Positions 43,650-51,866 of a stretch of DNA of 64,000 nt are shown piece after piece. The first letter of the stretch is position 1, and every line of letters starts with the position of its first letter. Made by a program: the position numbers and the translations under genes. This DNA is from Fen-330 sp050008465 (GTDB lineage: Bacteria > Acidobacteriota > Terriglobia > Bryobacterales > Bryobacteraceae). Where the stretch lies: contig JBEKMO010000017.1 of NCBI GenBank assembly GCA_050008465.1, positions 5,050 through 69,049 on the forward strand. The letters are read 5' to 3'. The notes beneath the pieces are model-generated. The model was given only the letters and a program-made list of their open reading frames with translations, had not been told where the DNA came from and ran no database searches.

Positions 43650-44048
43650 TCAATCCGGATTGACGATTGATGATTTTCGCATTGACGATTGTGGCCGGGC
43701 CTTCACGGTGAGCTGCGATGCCGCGAAGATCGCCAGCAGTTCATTAGCTTCTTTGAGCAGCGCCTCCATTCGACTTGGGCGCACGATCCCAGTGTCTGTG
43801 AGCAAGTCCAGCCAGAACACGGTTTCGTCCGCCTCTTCAATCACCAAACCGAGCTTGGCGGCAAACTCCGCCCTGGATCGCGCCCGGCAAACGGCGCGGT
43901 AGTTGGCGCCAACCGAAGTACCTGAACGCAACACCTGCCGGCCGATGGTGCGGGCCACATCAGCTTTCGGAAGGGCTTGAAACATCTTCACTACACGAAT
44001 CGCAAACTGCATCGTTCGTGCCCTGAGTGCGTCCGCTTCTTTGGTCAC
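43650..44048 (-). CDS. Four-helix-bundle protein (23S rRNA intervening-sequence type)
   Basis: The 132-residue protein shows the family pattern: RTMQFAIRVVKMFQALPK, then the conserved QVLRSGTSVGANYREA-like QVLRSGTSVGANYRAV, then SRAEFAAKLGLVIEEADETVFWLDLL and a final helix KEANELLAIFAAS. It is the PF05635/TIGR02436 family, a basic pentameric four-helix bundle. It is encoded in intervening sequences of 23S rRNA in Leptospira and others and is related to the Avd protein of diversity-generating retroelements. The GTG at 44048 has GGAGG 6 nt upstream. The last 13 codons and stop are read from the inverted-repeat arm. Confidence 0.92.
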   Translation of the reverse strand: MTKEADALRARTMQFAIRVVKMFQALPKADVARTIGRQVLRSGTSVGANYRAVCRARSRAEFAAKLGLVIEEADETVFWLDLLTDTGIVRPSRMEALLKEANELLAIFAASQLTVKARPQSSMRKSSIVNPD

Positions 44049-44096
44049 GGATAACCTCCACAAAAATCGTCAATGCGGCAATCGAAAATCGTCAAT
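43659..44096. mobile_element. Heptamer-array inverted-repeat element carrying a four-helix-bundle gene (family 2)
   Basis: Arm 1 (43659-43694) reads ATTGACG, ATTGATG, ATTTTCGC, ATTGACG, ATTGTGG. Arm 2 (44061-44096), read on the other strand from the outside, gives ATTGACG, ATTTTCG, ATTGCCGC, ATTGACG, ATTTTTG. Each arm has the order 7-7-8-7-7 nt. The 438-bp element holds one gene and exactly fills the gap between the stop codons of the convergent pit and MFS genes. A copy with both arms but no gene is at 57291-57368. Confidence 0.75.
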
Positions 44097-44100
44097 TCGC

Positions 44101-45333
44101 TCATAGCGCATCGCCCATTTGTTGCGCGCGGAGAGAGGGCAGCCGCGCTCCGAACACCGCGGCGCTCAGGATGCACACGGCTCCGCCGATCATTACGGCC
44201 GCGGGCGCGCCCAGCCGCGAGGCCGTGATGCCCGCGCCCAGCGCGCCCAGCGGCGCCATGCCCATGAACATCATCGAGTAGACGGCCATCACGCGGCCGC
44301 GCAACCGGTCGGGGACCATGCTTTGAATCAGAGTGTTGGAGGACGCCATCTGCACGATGAATGCGAAACCGACCGGCATCAGCAGCACGGCCGAGAGCCA
44401 GAACCAGCGTGAGAGCGAAAACAGAATCAGGCAGATCCCGAACGCGCCGGCGGCGTATGCCACCCAGCGCCCCAAGCCGTGCAGACCGCGGCGCATGGCG
44501 AGCGCGATCGCTCCGCCCAGCGCTCCCACTCCCGTGGCGCCCATCAGGAAGCCCAACCCCCTCGCGCCGCTGTCGAGGATCCGGTCCGCGAAAATCGGCA
44601 TGAGCACTGCGTAGGGCATGCCCATCAGGCTTACGATGCCCAGTTGGAGAAGCAGCGCGCGGATGGGCCGCGTCCGCCAGACAAATTGGAAACCCTCGGC
44701 CATGTGCGCGAGCGCGGAGCCGGGTTTCGGGACCGCCGGACGGGGCGCCATCCGCATCAGCAGCAGGCCCGCGATCACAGCGATGTAGCTCACGCCGTTC
44801 GCGAAGAAGCACCATCCCTCGCCGATCACCGCCACCAGCACCCCGGCCACCGCCGGCCCGACGATGCGCGCGCCATTGAACATCGACGAGTTCAACGCAA
44901 TGGCGTTGGGCAAATCGTCCCTGCCGACCATCTCCACCACAAACGCCTGCCGCGCCGGAACGTCGAAAGCGTTCACTGCGCCCAGCAGCGCCGCCAGCAG
45001 AACCACGTGCCAGACCTGGACGTATCCGAGCAGCGTGATCCCCGCCAGGAGCAGGGCCAGTGTCATGGCGCTGGTCTGCGTTCCGATCACGATTCGATAC
45101 CGGCTCCAGCGGTCCGCGGCCGCGCCGCCGACCGGCGCCAGCAGGAAGACCGGGATCTGGCCCGCGAAGCCAACCAACCCCAGCAACAGCGCGGAACCCG
45201 TGAGCCGGTAGACCAGCCAGGATTGCGCCACGTTCTGCATCCAGGTGCCGATCAGCGATATGAGCTGGCCGCCGAAAAAGAGCTGGTAGTTGCGGTGGCG
45301 AAGCGCGCGAACAGCCTCGGTCCTGCGGCTCAT
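44101..45333 (-). CDS. Major facilitator superfamily exporter (EntS/MFS_3 type)
   Basis: The 410-residue protein has 12 predicted helices and MFS_3-type motifs: FRHRNYQLFFGGQLISLIGTW near the start (here ALRHRNYQLFFGG), GGAAADRWSRYRIVIGTQ in the first cytoplasmic loop and PDRLRGRVMAVYSMMFMG in the second half. This subgroup exports siderophores, macrolides or other small molecules. It is the last gene of the minus-strand operon from 48746; its ATG overlaps the thiD stop by 4 bp. Its stop codon abuts the heptamer element. Substrate unknown. Confidence 0.92.
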   Translation of the reverse strand: MSRRTEAVRALRHRNYQLFFGGQLISLIGTWMQNVAQSWLVYRLTGSALLLGLVGFAGQIPVFLLAPVGGAAADRWSRYRIVIGTQTSAMTLALLLAGITLLGYVQVWHVVLLAALLGAVNAFDVPARQAFVVEMVGRDDLPNAIALNSSMFNGARIVGPAVAGVLVAVIGEGWCFFANGVSYIAVIAGLLLMRMAPRPAVPKPGSALAHMAEGFQFVWRTRPIRALLLQLGIVSLMGMPYAVLMPIFADRILDSGARGLGFLMGATGVGALGGAIALAMRRGLHGLGRWVAYAAGAFGICLILFSLSRWFWLSAVLLMPVGFAFIVQMASSNTLIQSMVPDRLRGRVMAVYSMMFMGMAPLGALGAGITASRLGAPAAVMIGGAVCILSAAVFGARLPSLRAQQMGDAL

Positions 45334-46112
45334 GGCAAGGGGGCGTGATGGTTCACCGGCCCGGCGCCGCGCCCGAGTCCGGGGTTAGTGCGGATGGCCT
45401 CGGTGATGAAGGCTTTGGCGCGGGCGACTGCGGCCACCAGCGGCGTGCCGCGCGCCAACTCCGCGGCGATGGCGGCCGAATAGGTGCATCCGGTGCCATG
45501 GGTGTGCCGGGTCGGGATGCGCTCGGCGGGGAACTCGTGCCACTGGCCGGCGGCAAACAGCAGGTCGGTTGAGCACCCGCTCAGATGCCCGCCCTTGACC
45601 AGCACCGCCTGCGCCCCCATTGACGCCAGGCGCTCGGCGGCGCGCCGCATTCCGCCGGCGTCCTCGACCTCGATTCCCGTCAGTGCCGAGGCCTCCGCGA
45701 GGTTCGGCGTCAGCAGGTACGCGCGAGGAACCAGCCGCGTGGCGATGGCTTCGCGCGCCTCGGCCTCCACCAATGGCGCGCCGTGCTTGGAAATCATCAC
45801 CGGATCGACCACCAGCGGAAAATCGAAATCGGCCGCCAGCGCGGCCACCGCCTCGACCAGCTCGCGGTTCCCGAGCGCACCCGTCTTGGCTGCCGCCGGC
45901 CGGATGTCCGCGAGCACCGCGCGGATCTGCTGCGTCACCAATTCGGCCGGCAGGCACTCCACCCGTTCCACTCCCAGCGTGTTCTGGACGGTGACCAGCG
46001 TGATGACCGCTTCGCCGTACACGCCGAATTGGTGGAAGGTCTTGAGATCCGCCTGGATGCCCGCCCCGCCACTGGGGTCCGAGCCGGCAATCGTCAGCGC
46101 GACAGGGATCAC
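45330..46112 (-). CDS. thiD: Hydroxymethylpyrimidine/phosphomethylpyrimidine kinase
   Basis: ThiD phosphorylates HMP and HMP-phosphate in thiamine biosynthesis. The 260-residue protein has ALTIAGSDPSGGAGIQADLK at the N-terminus, the KTGALGN and DPVMISKHG segments, and the anion hole THGTGCTYSAAIAAEL with catalytic Cys/Asp region. It starts at GTG 46112, which overlaps the stop of the upstream gene as GTGA. The frame stays open far upstream, but that part is the wrong phase of the neighbouring genes. No thiamine riboswitch is seen nearby and no other thi gene is adjacent. Confidence 0.95.
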   Translation of the reverse strand: MIPVALTIAGSDPSGGAGIQADLKTFHQFGVYGEAVITLVTVQNTLGVERVECLPAELVTQQIRAVLADIRPAAAKTGALGNRELVEAVAALAADFDFPLVVDPVMISKHGAPLVEAEAREAIATRLVPRAYLLTPNLAEASALTGIEVEDAGGMRRAAERLASMGAQAVLVKGGHLSGCSTDLLFAAGQWHEFPAERIPTRHTHGTGCTYSAAIAAELARGTPLVAAVARAKAFITEAIRTNPGLGRGAGPVNHHAPLP

Positions 46113-47449
46113 TCTGTCATTTTGACATTTCTGCGGACCGTTCCCACGGCGTTGACCAGCTCCACATCGACGGAATCGACCACCGAGGCGTTGCCCGTCA
46201 CCGGGAAAACGGCCCGCAACGCAAACAGGCCGCCGGCATTGGCTGTCTGGAAGTGCTGGGCGAAGGCCGCCGCGCCATCCACGCGGATGGGGACCAGCAC
46301 CTGGTCGGAGCGGTCGAGGAACGTGAAGACCAGTGGCCCCGCGGTGCGCGAATTGTCGAAGCCGTTTACGGTCACCTCGAGGCTCCCCGTGCCACGGACA
46401 GCGCTTGCGGAGTCGATCATGACGGGCATGGCTGCCAGTTGGAGCGAAGCCTGATCGGTATGCGCACCCAGCAGCGCGGTGAAGATGATCGTGCCGGCGG
46501 TGGTACCGGTTTGGAAGGTAATCTCGGTGCTGGCGCCGAAGCGAGCCATGTCCTCGCCCCGCTGGACCGTGAAGGTGGCGGAGAGTCCCGGCGGCGCGAG
46601 GAAGCCCGCGCCCGGATCGCTGGGCCCGACGAACTCCATGCGTAGCTCGCCCGAGCCACTGGCCGGCGACGGCTCGGCAAGACGAATCGAGAGCCTGACC
46701 TGCTGGCCGCTGCTCGGCGCCTGCGGCTCGATGACGATTTGCGGCTTGGGCAACGGCGGCTCGGTGGCGGTCCCGAGCAGGCGGTACGTGGCGTGATTCA
46801 CAGTGAGCAAGCCCTCGGCCGCTCCGGCTGCTTGCGGCTCCCACACCACGTCGAACTCGACCGACTGCTGCGACGCCAGCGTCAGCGGCGCGGAAATGCC
46901 GATCGGCCCGCGGAAGCCGGTCCCGCCGACTGCGAGCTGGCTGACGAGCACCGGGTCGGTGTTCTGATTCTTGAGAACGAGCGTCCGCGACGCGCTCGAG
47001 CCCGACTGGATGCTTCCGAAATCCACAGCGCTCCCAGGCGCGAGCGCCACGTTGTCCAGCAGTACGGCGGGCGGCGCAAGTCCTGTGGCGAGCAGCAAGA
47101 CGGATCCGCCGTTCACCTGGAGGTAGGCGCTGTGGCCGCCTGCTGCCACGGGCTGAAATCGTACCGTGAAATCCAACGGCGCTCCCGCGGACACACTCAC
47201 CGGCAGATGCGGCGCGTTCACGAGCGAAAACCCGGCGCCGGCCGCCGAGAGCGTGTCCAGTTCCACCGCGGACGTCCCCGGATTCCGCAGGCGGAACGCC
47301 GTGTCCACCGAATCGCCAATCGCCACGGCTCCGATGCTGTAGTTGTCGATCACGCGGCTCTCCGCGCCGCCCTGGACCACGTACAGCTCCAGTTGCGCAA
47401 GCAGCGAACAGGGTGCGAGCAAGAGCGCGGCGGCGAGGCGGGCGGTCAC
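46109..47449 (-). CDS. Secreted Ig-like/choice-of-anchor repeat protein
   Basis: The 446-residue protein has a signal peptide (RLAAALLLAPCSLLAQ). Two or more ASH/choice-of-anchor-D-like beta domains follow: VAIGDSVDTAFRLRNPGTSAVEL with FTVRFQPVAAGGHSAYL, then FGSIQSGSSASRTLVLKNQNTDPV with FDVVWEPQAAG. The C-terminal half has further beta-sandwich segments (IVIEPQAPSSGQQVRLSIRL). Such domains make exported adhesion or assembly modules. The GTG start at 47449 overlaps the upstream stop (GTGA). Function unknown; it lies in an operon of exported proteins ahead of thiD. Confidence 0.75.
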   Translation of the reverse strand: MTARLAAALLLAPCSLLAQLELYVVQGGAESRVIDNYSIGAVAIGDSVDTAFRLRNPGTSAVELDTLSAAGAGFSLVNAPHLPVSVSAGAPLDFTVRFQPVAAGGHSAYLQVNGGSVLLLATGLAPPAVLLDNVALAPGSAVDFGSIQSGSSASRTLVLKNQNTDPVLVSQLAVGGTGFRGPIGISAPLTLASQQSVEFDVVWEPQAAGAAEGLLTVNHATYRLLGTATEPPLPKPQIVIEPQAPSSGQQVRLSIRLAEPSPASGSGELRMEFVGPSDPGAGFLAPPGLSATFTVQRGEDMARFGASTEITFQTGTTAGTIIFTALLGAHTDQASLQLAAMPVMIDSASAVRGTGSLEVTVNGFDNSRTAGPLVFTFLDRSDQVLVPIRVDGAAAFAQHFQTANAGGLFALRAVFPVTGNASVVDSVDVELVNAVGTVRRNVKMTE

Positions 47450-48171
47450 GGCGCCACCTCCGGCAACCGGTACAACTCGTTGCGATTCTCGAGCGCAAGC
47501 GCCAGGTGACCGCTCGCTTCCAGCAGCCTTACGCGTACCCAACCGTGCCCCAACCAGTCCATCCCCGCCGCCGCCGCGGGCAACTTGAAGCTACGCTCCG
47601 ACCCATCCGTTCCGGCCAGCACGAGCTCTTTCCCGCGGGCGTAAAGGAGGCCGCCGTCCGGCAGCAGCAGCAACGGTTCGGCCGCATCCGGAGGCGCGGG
47701 CCTCACATCCGCCCCGATGATCCAAAGCTCGCCGTTCAGTCGCACCACCGCCGTGGGGCCTTCCGGGCTCCCGACCGCCACCACTTCACCCTCGGGTGGC
47801 GGCAGCAGCGCCGGCGCATTCCTTCCCACTCGAAACAACTCCTTGGTCTCGGGGTAATAGACCAGGGCGGCCGACCCGTTCGGCGAAAACCCGAACAGCG
47901 CCGGCCCGGCGGGCGCGGGCCACTCCACGGAACCGCCGCGGTCGCGCACTTCGAGCGAGCCATCTTTCTTGATCAGCACGAGGCCGCAGGAGCACGCCGC
48001 CGAGATCGCTTCCTCAGCCTCGGGCGCACCTACCAGGAAGTTCGCCGCCACACCGGAGAGCGGCCGCAGCCGGCGCTGGTCGTCCACGAAACAGCCGATC
48101 CGCGGCACTCCCAGTTGACCCGCGGCGGCGCCTGCCAGGAACAACAGGATCGCAATGGTTCGCATTCTCAT
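47446..48171 (-). CDS. Secreted protein of unknown function, propeller-like
   Basis: The 241-residue protein has a signal peptide (MRMRTIAILLFLAGAAAGQ). The rest is a series of short beta segments with a repeat feel: GLVLIKKDGSLEVRDRGG, ALFGFSPNGSAALVYYPETKELFRV, AVVRLNGELWIIGAD, LLLLPDGGLLYARGKELVL. This looks like a small beta-propeller of about five or six blades. I do not recognise a named family. Its ATG at 48171 overlaps the upstream stop as ATGA, so it is translated with its neighbours. Confidence 0.65.
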   Translation of the reverse strand: MRMRTIAILLFLAGAAAGQLGVPRIGCFVDDQRRLRPLSGVAANFLVGAPEAEEAISAACSCGLVLIKKDGSLEVRDRGGSVEWPAPAGPALFGFSPNGSAALVYYPETKELFRVGRNAPALLPPPEGEVVAVGSPEGPTAVVRLNGELWIIGADVRPAPPDAAEPLLLLPDGGLLYARGKELVLAGTDGSERSFKLPAAAAGMDWLGHGWVRVRLLEASGHLALALENRNELYRLPEVAP

Positions 48172-48746
48172 GGTTTGGAAATCGTGATCGTCGGTGCTCC
48201 GATCTGGAGACTGCTCGGTACTGTAGTGGTTTCGTGCTTGCCGCGAGCCGCCAGGCCCGTGGCAAACCCCGCGCCGACCGCGCTGCCCGCGATGAGCAGC
48301 ACTAGCGGCCACTTCGACCGCGACTTGCCGCGTGCCACAACCGGCGCAGGCGCGCTCCTCTTTCCTGCCCCCTCGGAGAGCGTTTGCGACACCACTGTGC
48401 CCGCCCGCAGCCGCTCTTTCACCACCGTGACCCGAATCTGTAGCGGCCCGGGTTGCCGGTTCCAGCGGATCGGGGAGGTCGCGGCCCGGCCGTCCGGGCC
48501 GGTGGTGAGGATTTCCGACGCCAGGCCGCTCGAGAACACGCCTCCCGGCCCCTCGTCCGGCAGGCGCACGCTGACCACGGCGCCAGCCACGGGCTTTCCG
48601 ATCTCGTCGGTGATCTCAAGCCTGAGGCCTGGACCGCGGGTCCCCGCGAAACTCACCGCGCCCTCTCCCTGAAGGACGTGAATCTGCAACACCGTTCCCT
48701 GGAGAGCGAGCAGAGCCGCAAGCACAACGGCCAGCAGGGGGGTCAT
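48168..48746 (-). CDS. Exported or membrane protein with carboxypeptidase-regulatory-like domain
   Basis: The 192-residue protein has an N-terminal signal or anchor (MTPLLAVVLAALLALQG). A beta domain follows (LRLEITDEIGKPVAGAVVSVRLP, with GPDGRAATSPIRW), similar to carboxypeptidase-regulatory-like or bacterial Ig-like folds. Then come a basic linker and a membrane helix (WPLVLLIAGSAVGAGFATGLAA), leaving a short tail. It is the first gene of the minus-strand operon that ends with the MFS gene. The ATG at 48746 follows a TAGTAC box by 5 nt, so a leaderless start is possible; longer starts give unrelated Pro/His/Arg-rich sequence. Confidence 0.7.
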   Translation of the reverse strand: MTPLLAVVLAALLALQGTVLQIHVLQGEGAVSFAGTRGPGLRLEITDEIGKPVAGAVVSVRLPDEGPGGVFSSGLASEILTTGPDGRAATSPIRWNRQPGPLQIRVTVVKERLRAGTVVSQTLSEGAGKRSAPAPVVARGKSRSKWPLVLLIAGSAVGAGFATGLAARGKHETTTVPSSLQIGAPTITISKP

Positions 48747-49042
48747 CGATAGTACTAGTGCCCCGGTGGTGGTAAGACTCTCACGGGGATGGTGGTAGGG
48801 CGGGCTATGGGGGTTGAGATGAGCCCGGCGGGAACGGCAACGGCGATGAACTGGCGGGCGATCGGCTGTTATGTCCAGGAATGCGGCGGGGGCCGCCAAC
48901 GCCAGTTCTACGGGATGGCGACGTCCAAGTGGATGGCTTCCGAGTCGACAGTGCGGAAACTAACGCCATGCGGAAACAGGCGCGTCAAGTACACGAGTAC
49001 AACGAGCCTCAACGCAAACTGGAGCCACAAAAGGCTGGATTC
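48747..49042. other. Intergenic region, promoter of the minus-strand operon expected
   Basis: About 296 bp between the operon at 48746 and the stop of the deaminase gene. No gene-like frame is seen. A GGTAGGGCGGGC string at 48790-48801 is also found near 50544. Confidence 0.4.
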
Positions 49043-50278
49043 CTAGGCAGATGGTGCACAGTCTGAATCATCGTTCGGCTTCGAGTTTGTTTGCTTGTCC
49101 TTTTGGGCTCTAATGAACTCGCGGTTCATTTCTTCAACTTGCGCTCTCAGATCCCGTGGAAACAGCTGAATTTCAATGCCACCTCCACTTAGGAGTTGGT
49201 CACCGAGTCCTCGGATGTTGGGGTTCGGATCAAGCATCCCGATGACGACACGAGCCACTTTTCGGTCGATGAGCCGCTGGGCACAAGGAATCTTTGGATG
49301 CCCCCTGGTAGTGCAGGGTTCGAGCGTGGTGTACACGGTAGCCCCGGCGATCAGATCGTCGGATAGCTTGTCATCCAAGGCGATATATTCCGCGTGAGAC
49401 TTCAGAATTTCCCCGCGGTGAGCCTTGCTCAGAACTTCGCCGCTCTTAACGACAACCGCACCAACCTTCGGATGTGGCCTTTCATCCTCAGGAACGCTCT
49501 TCAGTGCCTCCTCGATCGCCATCAGGGCGAAACGTCGGTCATCATCCGCCGCACCTGTCTTTGCGAGCTCTACGTGAGCATTGCCTGCAATCTTTTCGAG
49601 ATCGAATCCGAGAAACTGAATAAACCTACTGGAGAGACTCTCCAACAACTTCTCAGTCATCTCCTCCTCTTCACGGCTCCACGCGGTTGAATGGTCATAT
49701 CGGAGATTGCCGGACGGTTGCATGTAGATCAGCTTCGGGGCCCGCCAATCTTTCCAAAAGATGAACTCGTCAATCCCTTGGTCTGTCTTAAGGAGCTTTG
49801 AGAAGTCCTGTTTATCGCAAACTGCCTTAATCCACAGCTTTACTACATGCTTATTGCCATTGAGTAGGATGCTGAGGTGCGTTTTGGCCCAGTCGGCGGG
49901 GTGCTCTTTCAATCTCACCGAGTGCGCTATTCCAATCTGCAGCAGATCATTGAAAAGCCTGTGAAGTTCGGAACGAATGCCCGCGGACAATGCCTGCAGA
50001 AATGCATGAAAAATAGCCGCAGGAGTTCCGAGTTCATGATCCTTGTCGAATTGTTGTGCGGCTGCAAGTCCGATGATCTTTCGATACGTGGCAAATGCGG
50101 ACCTGAAGGGATCTAGATCAGTGTGTTTGTCAGCAGGATGAAGCTCGGCGAAGCACAATTTCTCAGTTACTTTGGCGCACTTCCAAACTCCTTCATCGAA
50201 CATCTTTCGAACATGCTCGACAGGCGCAACTAAAGTCCCGGGGGTGATTGCTTTCCAGTCTTCGACCTTTTCAGGCAT
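49043..50278 (-). CDS. Unknown N-terminal domain fused to a RibD-like zinc deaminase domain
   Basis: The 411-residue protein ends in a cytidine-deaminase-fold domain (about 248-375). It has KVGAVVVKSGEVLSKAHRGE, zinc ligands in HAEY and PCTTRGHPKIPC, and the RVVIGMLDPNPNIRGLG segment that in RibD follows the active site. The N-terminal 240 residues are helical and unrecognised (SAFATYRKIIGLAAAQQFDKD, FNDLLQIGIAHSVRLKE). No reductase domain follows, so this is not a normal RibD. Its codon use is clearly AT-richer than neighbouring genes. A nucleotide- or nucleic-acid-deaminating defence role is possible but unproven. No ribosome site is seen before ATG 50278. Confidence 0.78.
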   Translation of the reverse strand: MPEKVEDWKAITPGTLVAPVEHVRKMFDEGVWKCAKVTEKLCFAELHPADKHTDLDPFRSAFATYRKIIGLAAAQQFDKDHELGTPAAIFHAFLQALSAGIRSELHRLFNDLLQIGIAHSVRLKEHPADWAKTHLSILLNGNKHVVKLWIKAVCDKQDFSKLLKTDQGIDEFIFWKDWRAPKLIYMQPSGNLRYDHSTAWSREEEEMTEKLLESLSSRFIQFLGFDLEKIAGNAHVELAKTGAADDDRRFALMAIEEALKSVPEDERPHPKVGAVVVKSGEVLSKAHRGEILKSHAEYIALDDKLSDDLIAGATVYTTLEPCTTRGHPKIPCAQRLIDRKVARVVIGMLDPNPNIRGLGDQLLSGGGIEIQLFPRDLRAQVEEMNREFIRAQKDKQTNSKPNDDSDCAPSA

Positions 50279-50576
50279 GCGTGTGACCCGATCGGGAACT
50301 CCCTTGCCGGAAATCTATCTGGAGCGGCGAGCGGTTCAACCGCATTGTGCCCGAGTGTTCCAGAGAGATCATGCGCTCCCTTCCGCTTTCACCTAGCATA
50401 TTGTACCCTGGTCGCGGCGCATTCGGAAACTATCCACTTGACCGGGAAACGCCCGCAGCGGAGACGTGACAGCGCCGCCCGGTGTCTGTCGCGGAGTCCC
50501 CGTCTGCCCCGGAATCGGCTCAGCGGCACGTGATCTAACGCCTATGGTAGGGCGGGCCGCCTGCCCGACGCACGAT
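50279..50576. other. Intergenic region with a short GC-rich repeat
   Basis: Almost 300 bp with no gene-like frame. A GTAGGGCGGGCCGCCTGCCC motif lies at about 50546-50565; inverted or partial forms of it occur before 16155 and near 48790. On the minus strand a TACAAT at 50399-50404 could be a promoter element for the deaminase gene. Confidence 0.45.
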
Positions 50577-51779
50577 CTACTTCGGATGCCTGGATTCCAA
50601 AGCCGCCTTCAACTGCCGGTAGGCGCCCTCTTCGTAGTTCAGCTTCACCCGCTCGAACCCGGTGCTGTTCGGGTCCGCCGCCCTCGGTCCGGTTTTCGCG
50701 AGGCAGCGGCCCAGCATCGTGGTGGCTTGGGCATCCTCCGGGTCGCGGTCCAGGACGGCGCGGAAGCTGTCGGCGGCAGCGGCGAAATCCCCCTGTTTCC
50801 ACAGTGCGTACCCCACGTTGAAGTGGAAGTCGGGATCGGCCTGGTCGCCCTCCAGGGCTTTGCGGAAGTTCTCCAGCGCCGCCGGCAGATTGCGCTTGGA
50901 TTGCGCCGCGCCAAGATTGTTGAACACCTCGTTCAGCGGCACCGATCCGGCAACCCGCTCGAAAGCGGCTTGGGCGCCCGCGTAGTCGCCGGTGTAGTAT
51001 CGGCACAGCCCCAGCAGGAAGTTCGCCTCGAAGTAGCGCGGCGCCGCCGGCTGGACGCGCGCCAGCCAGTCCGCCGCGAGCCGGTATTCCTTCTTCGTCC
51101 AATACAGCCTCCCCAGCTCGAACCGCGGCTGCGGGAAGCGCTCGTCCAGCCGGACGGCCTGAGTGAAGTAGCGGTGCTTCTGCTCGTCGTTGGTTGCCAG
51201 CAACCCGCGCGTGTAATTCTCCATGGCGTCCAGGCGAACAGGCGGGCGCTCCTGGAGGAACTGCTCGGCGCTGGGCGTTGAGTCGGGCGCCAGAAAACGC
51301 AACACCTGCCAGGCCAGATGCGCCTGCAACTGCGCCAGATCCTCCAGGGCGCCGGATTCCATGAACTCGGGCCCCGTGCGCATCCGGGTCATGTCCAGCG
51401 TATACGCCGTCATGCGCACCGATCCGCGCGAGGCGGGCGCACCCGGGGTTTCCGGCGAGCCCGGCGCCGAGGTGACCTCGAACTCCCCGTAGACCACCTC
51501 GGAGGCATCCAGCGCCTCCGCCACCTTGATCACCGAAGCGTGCGTCAAGTGGGCCGTCGGCCGGATCGACAACCGCCGGTACACCTCTTCCCGGTCTTCC
51601 CGCTCTAACACCAGCAGGCCGCGCGAAAGCACCGCTTCGGAAATCGTATGCGAGATGCTCTCGCTGATCCAGTCCAGGTTGGCCGAGGCGGACTCATTAA
51701 AGAAAGGAAGAACCAAGACTGTGTCAGCCCAGCCTGGCAGGGCCACCGATAAAAGGGCAACGGGGAGGAGCCGCCGCAT
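50577..51779 (-). CDS. Secreted tetratricopeptide-repeat protein with TolB/CsgG-like N-terminus
   Basis: The 400-residue protein has a short signal peptide (RLLPVALLSVALPGWA). A domain follows that resembles the N-terminal fold of TolB/CsgG-type proteins (TVLVLPFFNESASANLDWI, SISHTISEAVLSRG). Then come several TPR units, for example RYFTQAVRLDERFPQPRFEL, YFEANFLLGLCRYYTGDYAG, AALENFRKALEGDQADPDFH and DSFRAVLDRDPEDAQAT. TPRs make protein-binding scaffolds. A TAGACT box 12 nt before the ATG suggests a short leader. It lies downstream of miaA on the same strand, 87 bp away. Confidence 0.82.
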   Translation of the reverse strand: MRRLLPVALLSVALPGWADTVLVLPFFNESASANLDWISESISHTISEAVLSRGLLVLEREDREEVYRRLSIRPTAHLTHASVIKVAEALDASEVVYGEFEVTSAPGSPETPGAPASRGSVRMTAYTLDMTRMRTGPEFMESGALEDLAQLQAHLAWQVLRFLAPDSTPSAEQFLQERPPVRLDAMENYTRGLLATNDEQKHRYFTQAVRLDERFPQPRFELGRLYWTKKEYRLAADWLARVQPAAPRYFEANFLLGLCRYYTGDYAGAQAAFERVAGSVPLNEVFNNLGAAQSKRNLPAALENFRKALEGDQADPDFHFNVGYALWKQGDFAAAADSFRAVLDRDPEDAQATTMLGRCLAKTGPRAADPNSTGFERVKLNYEEGAYRQLKAALESRHPK

Positions 51780-51866
51780 CGACTAAACCTCAGTCTATCA
51801 GACGGCTCCTCGGAGTTTGGAGACCGGAAAGGCGGCCGTCGCGGCGTGGCCGGACGTCGCGGTAGT

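Noticed and set aside
43650..44096. Diversity-generating retroelement
   Set aside because: The four-helix-bundle protein is related to Avd, but there is no reverse transcriptase and no template/variable repeat pair in the window.
45330..47498. 722-codon minus-strand frame ending in thiD
   Set aside because: Only the last 260 codons are ThiD. The upstream part is the wrong phase of the Ig-like gene, and a GTGA overlap marks the real thiD start.
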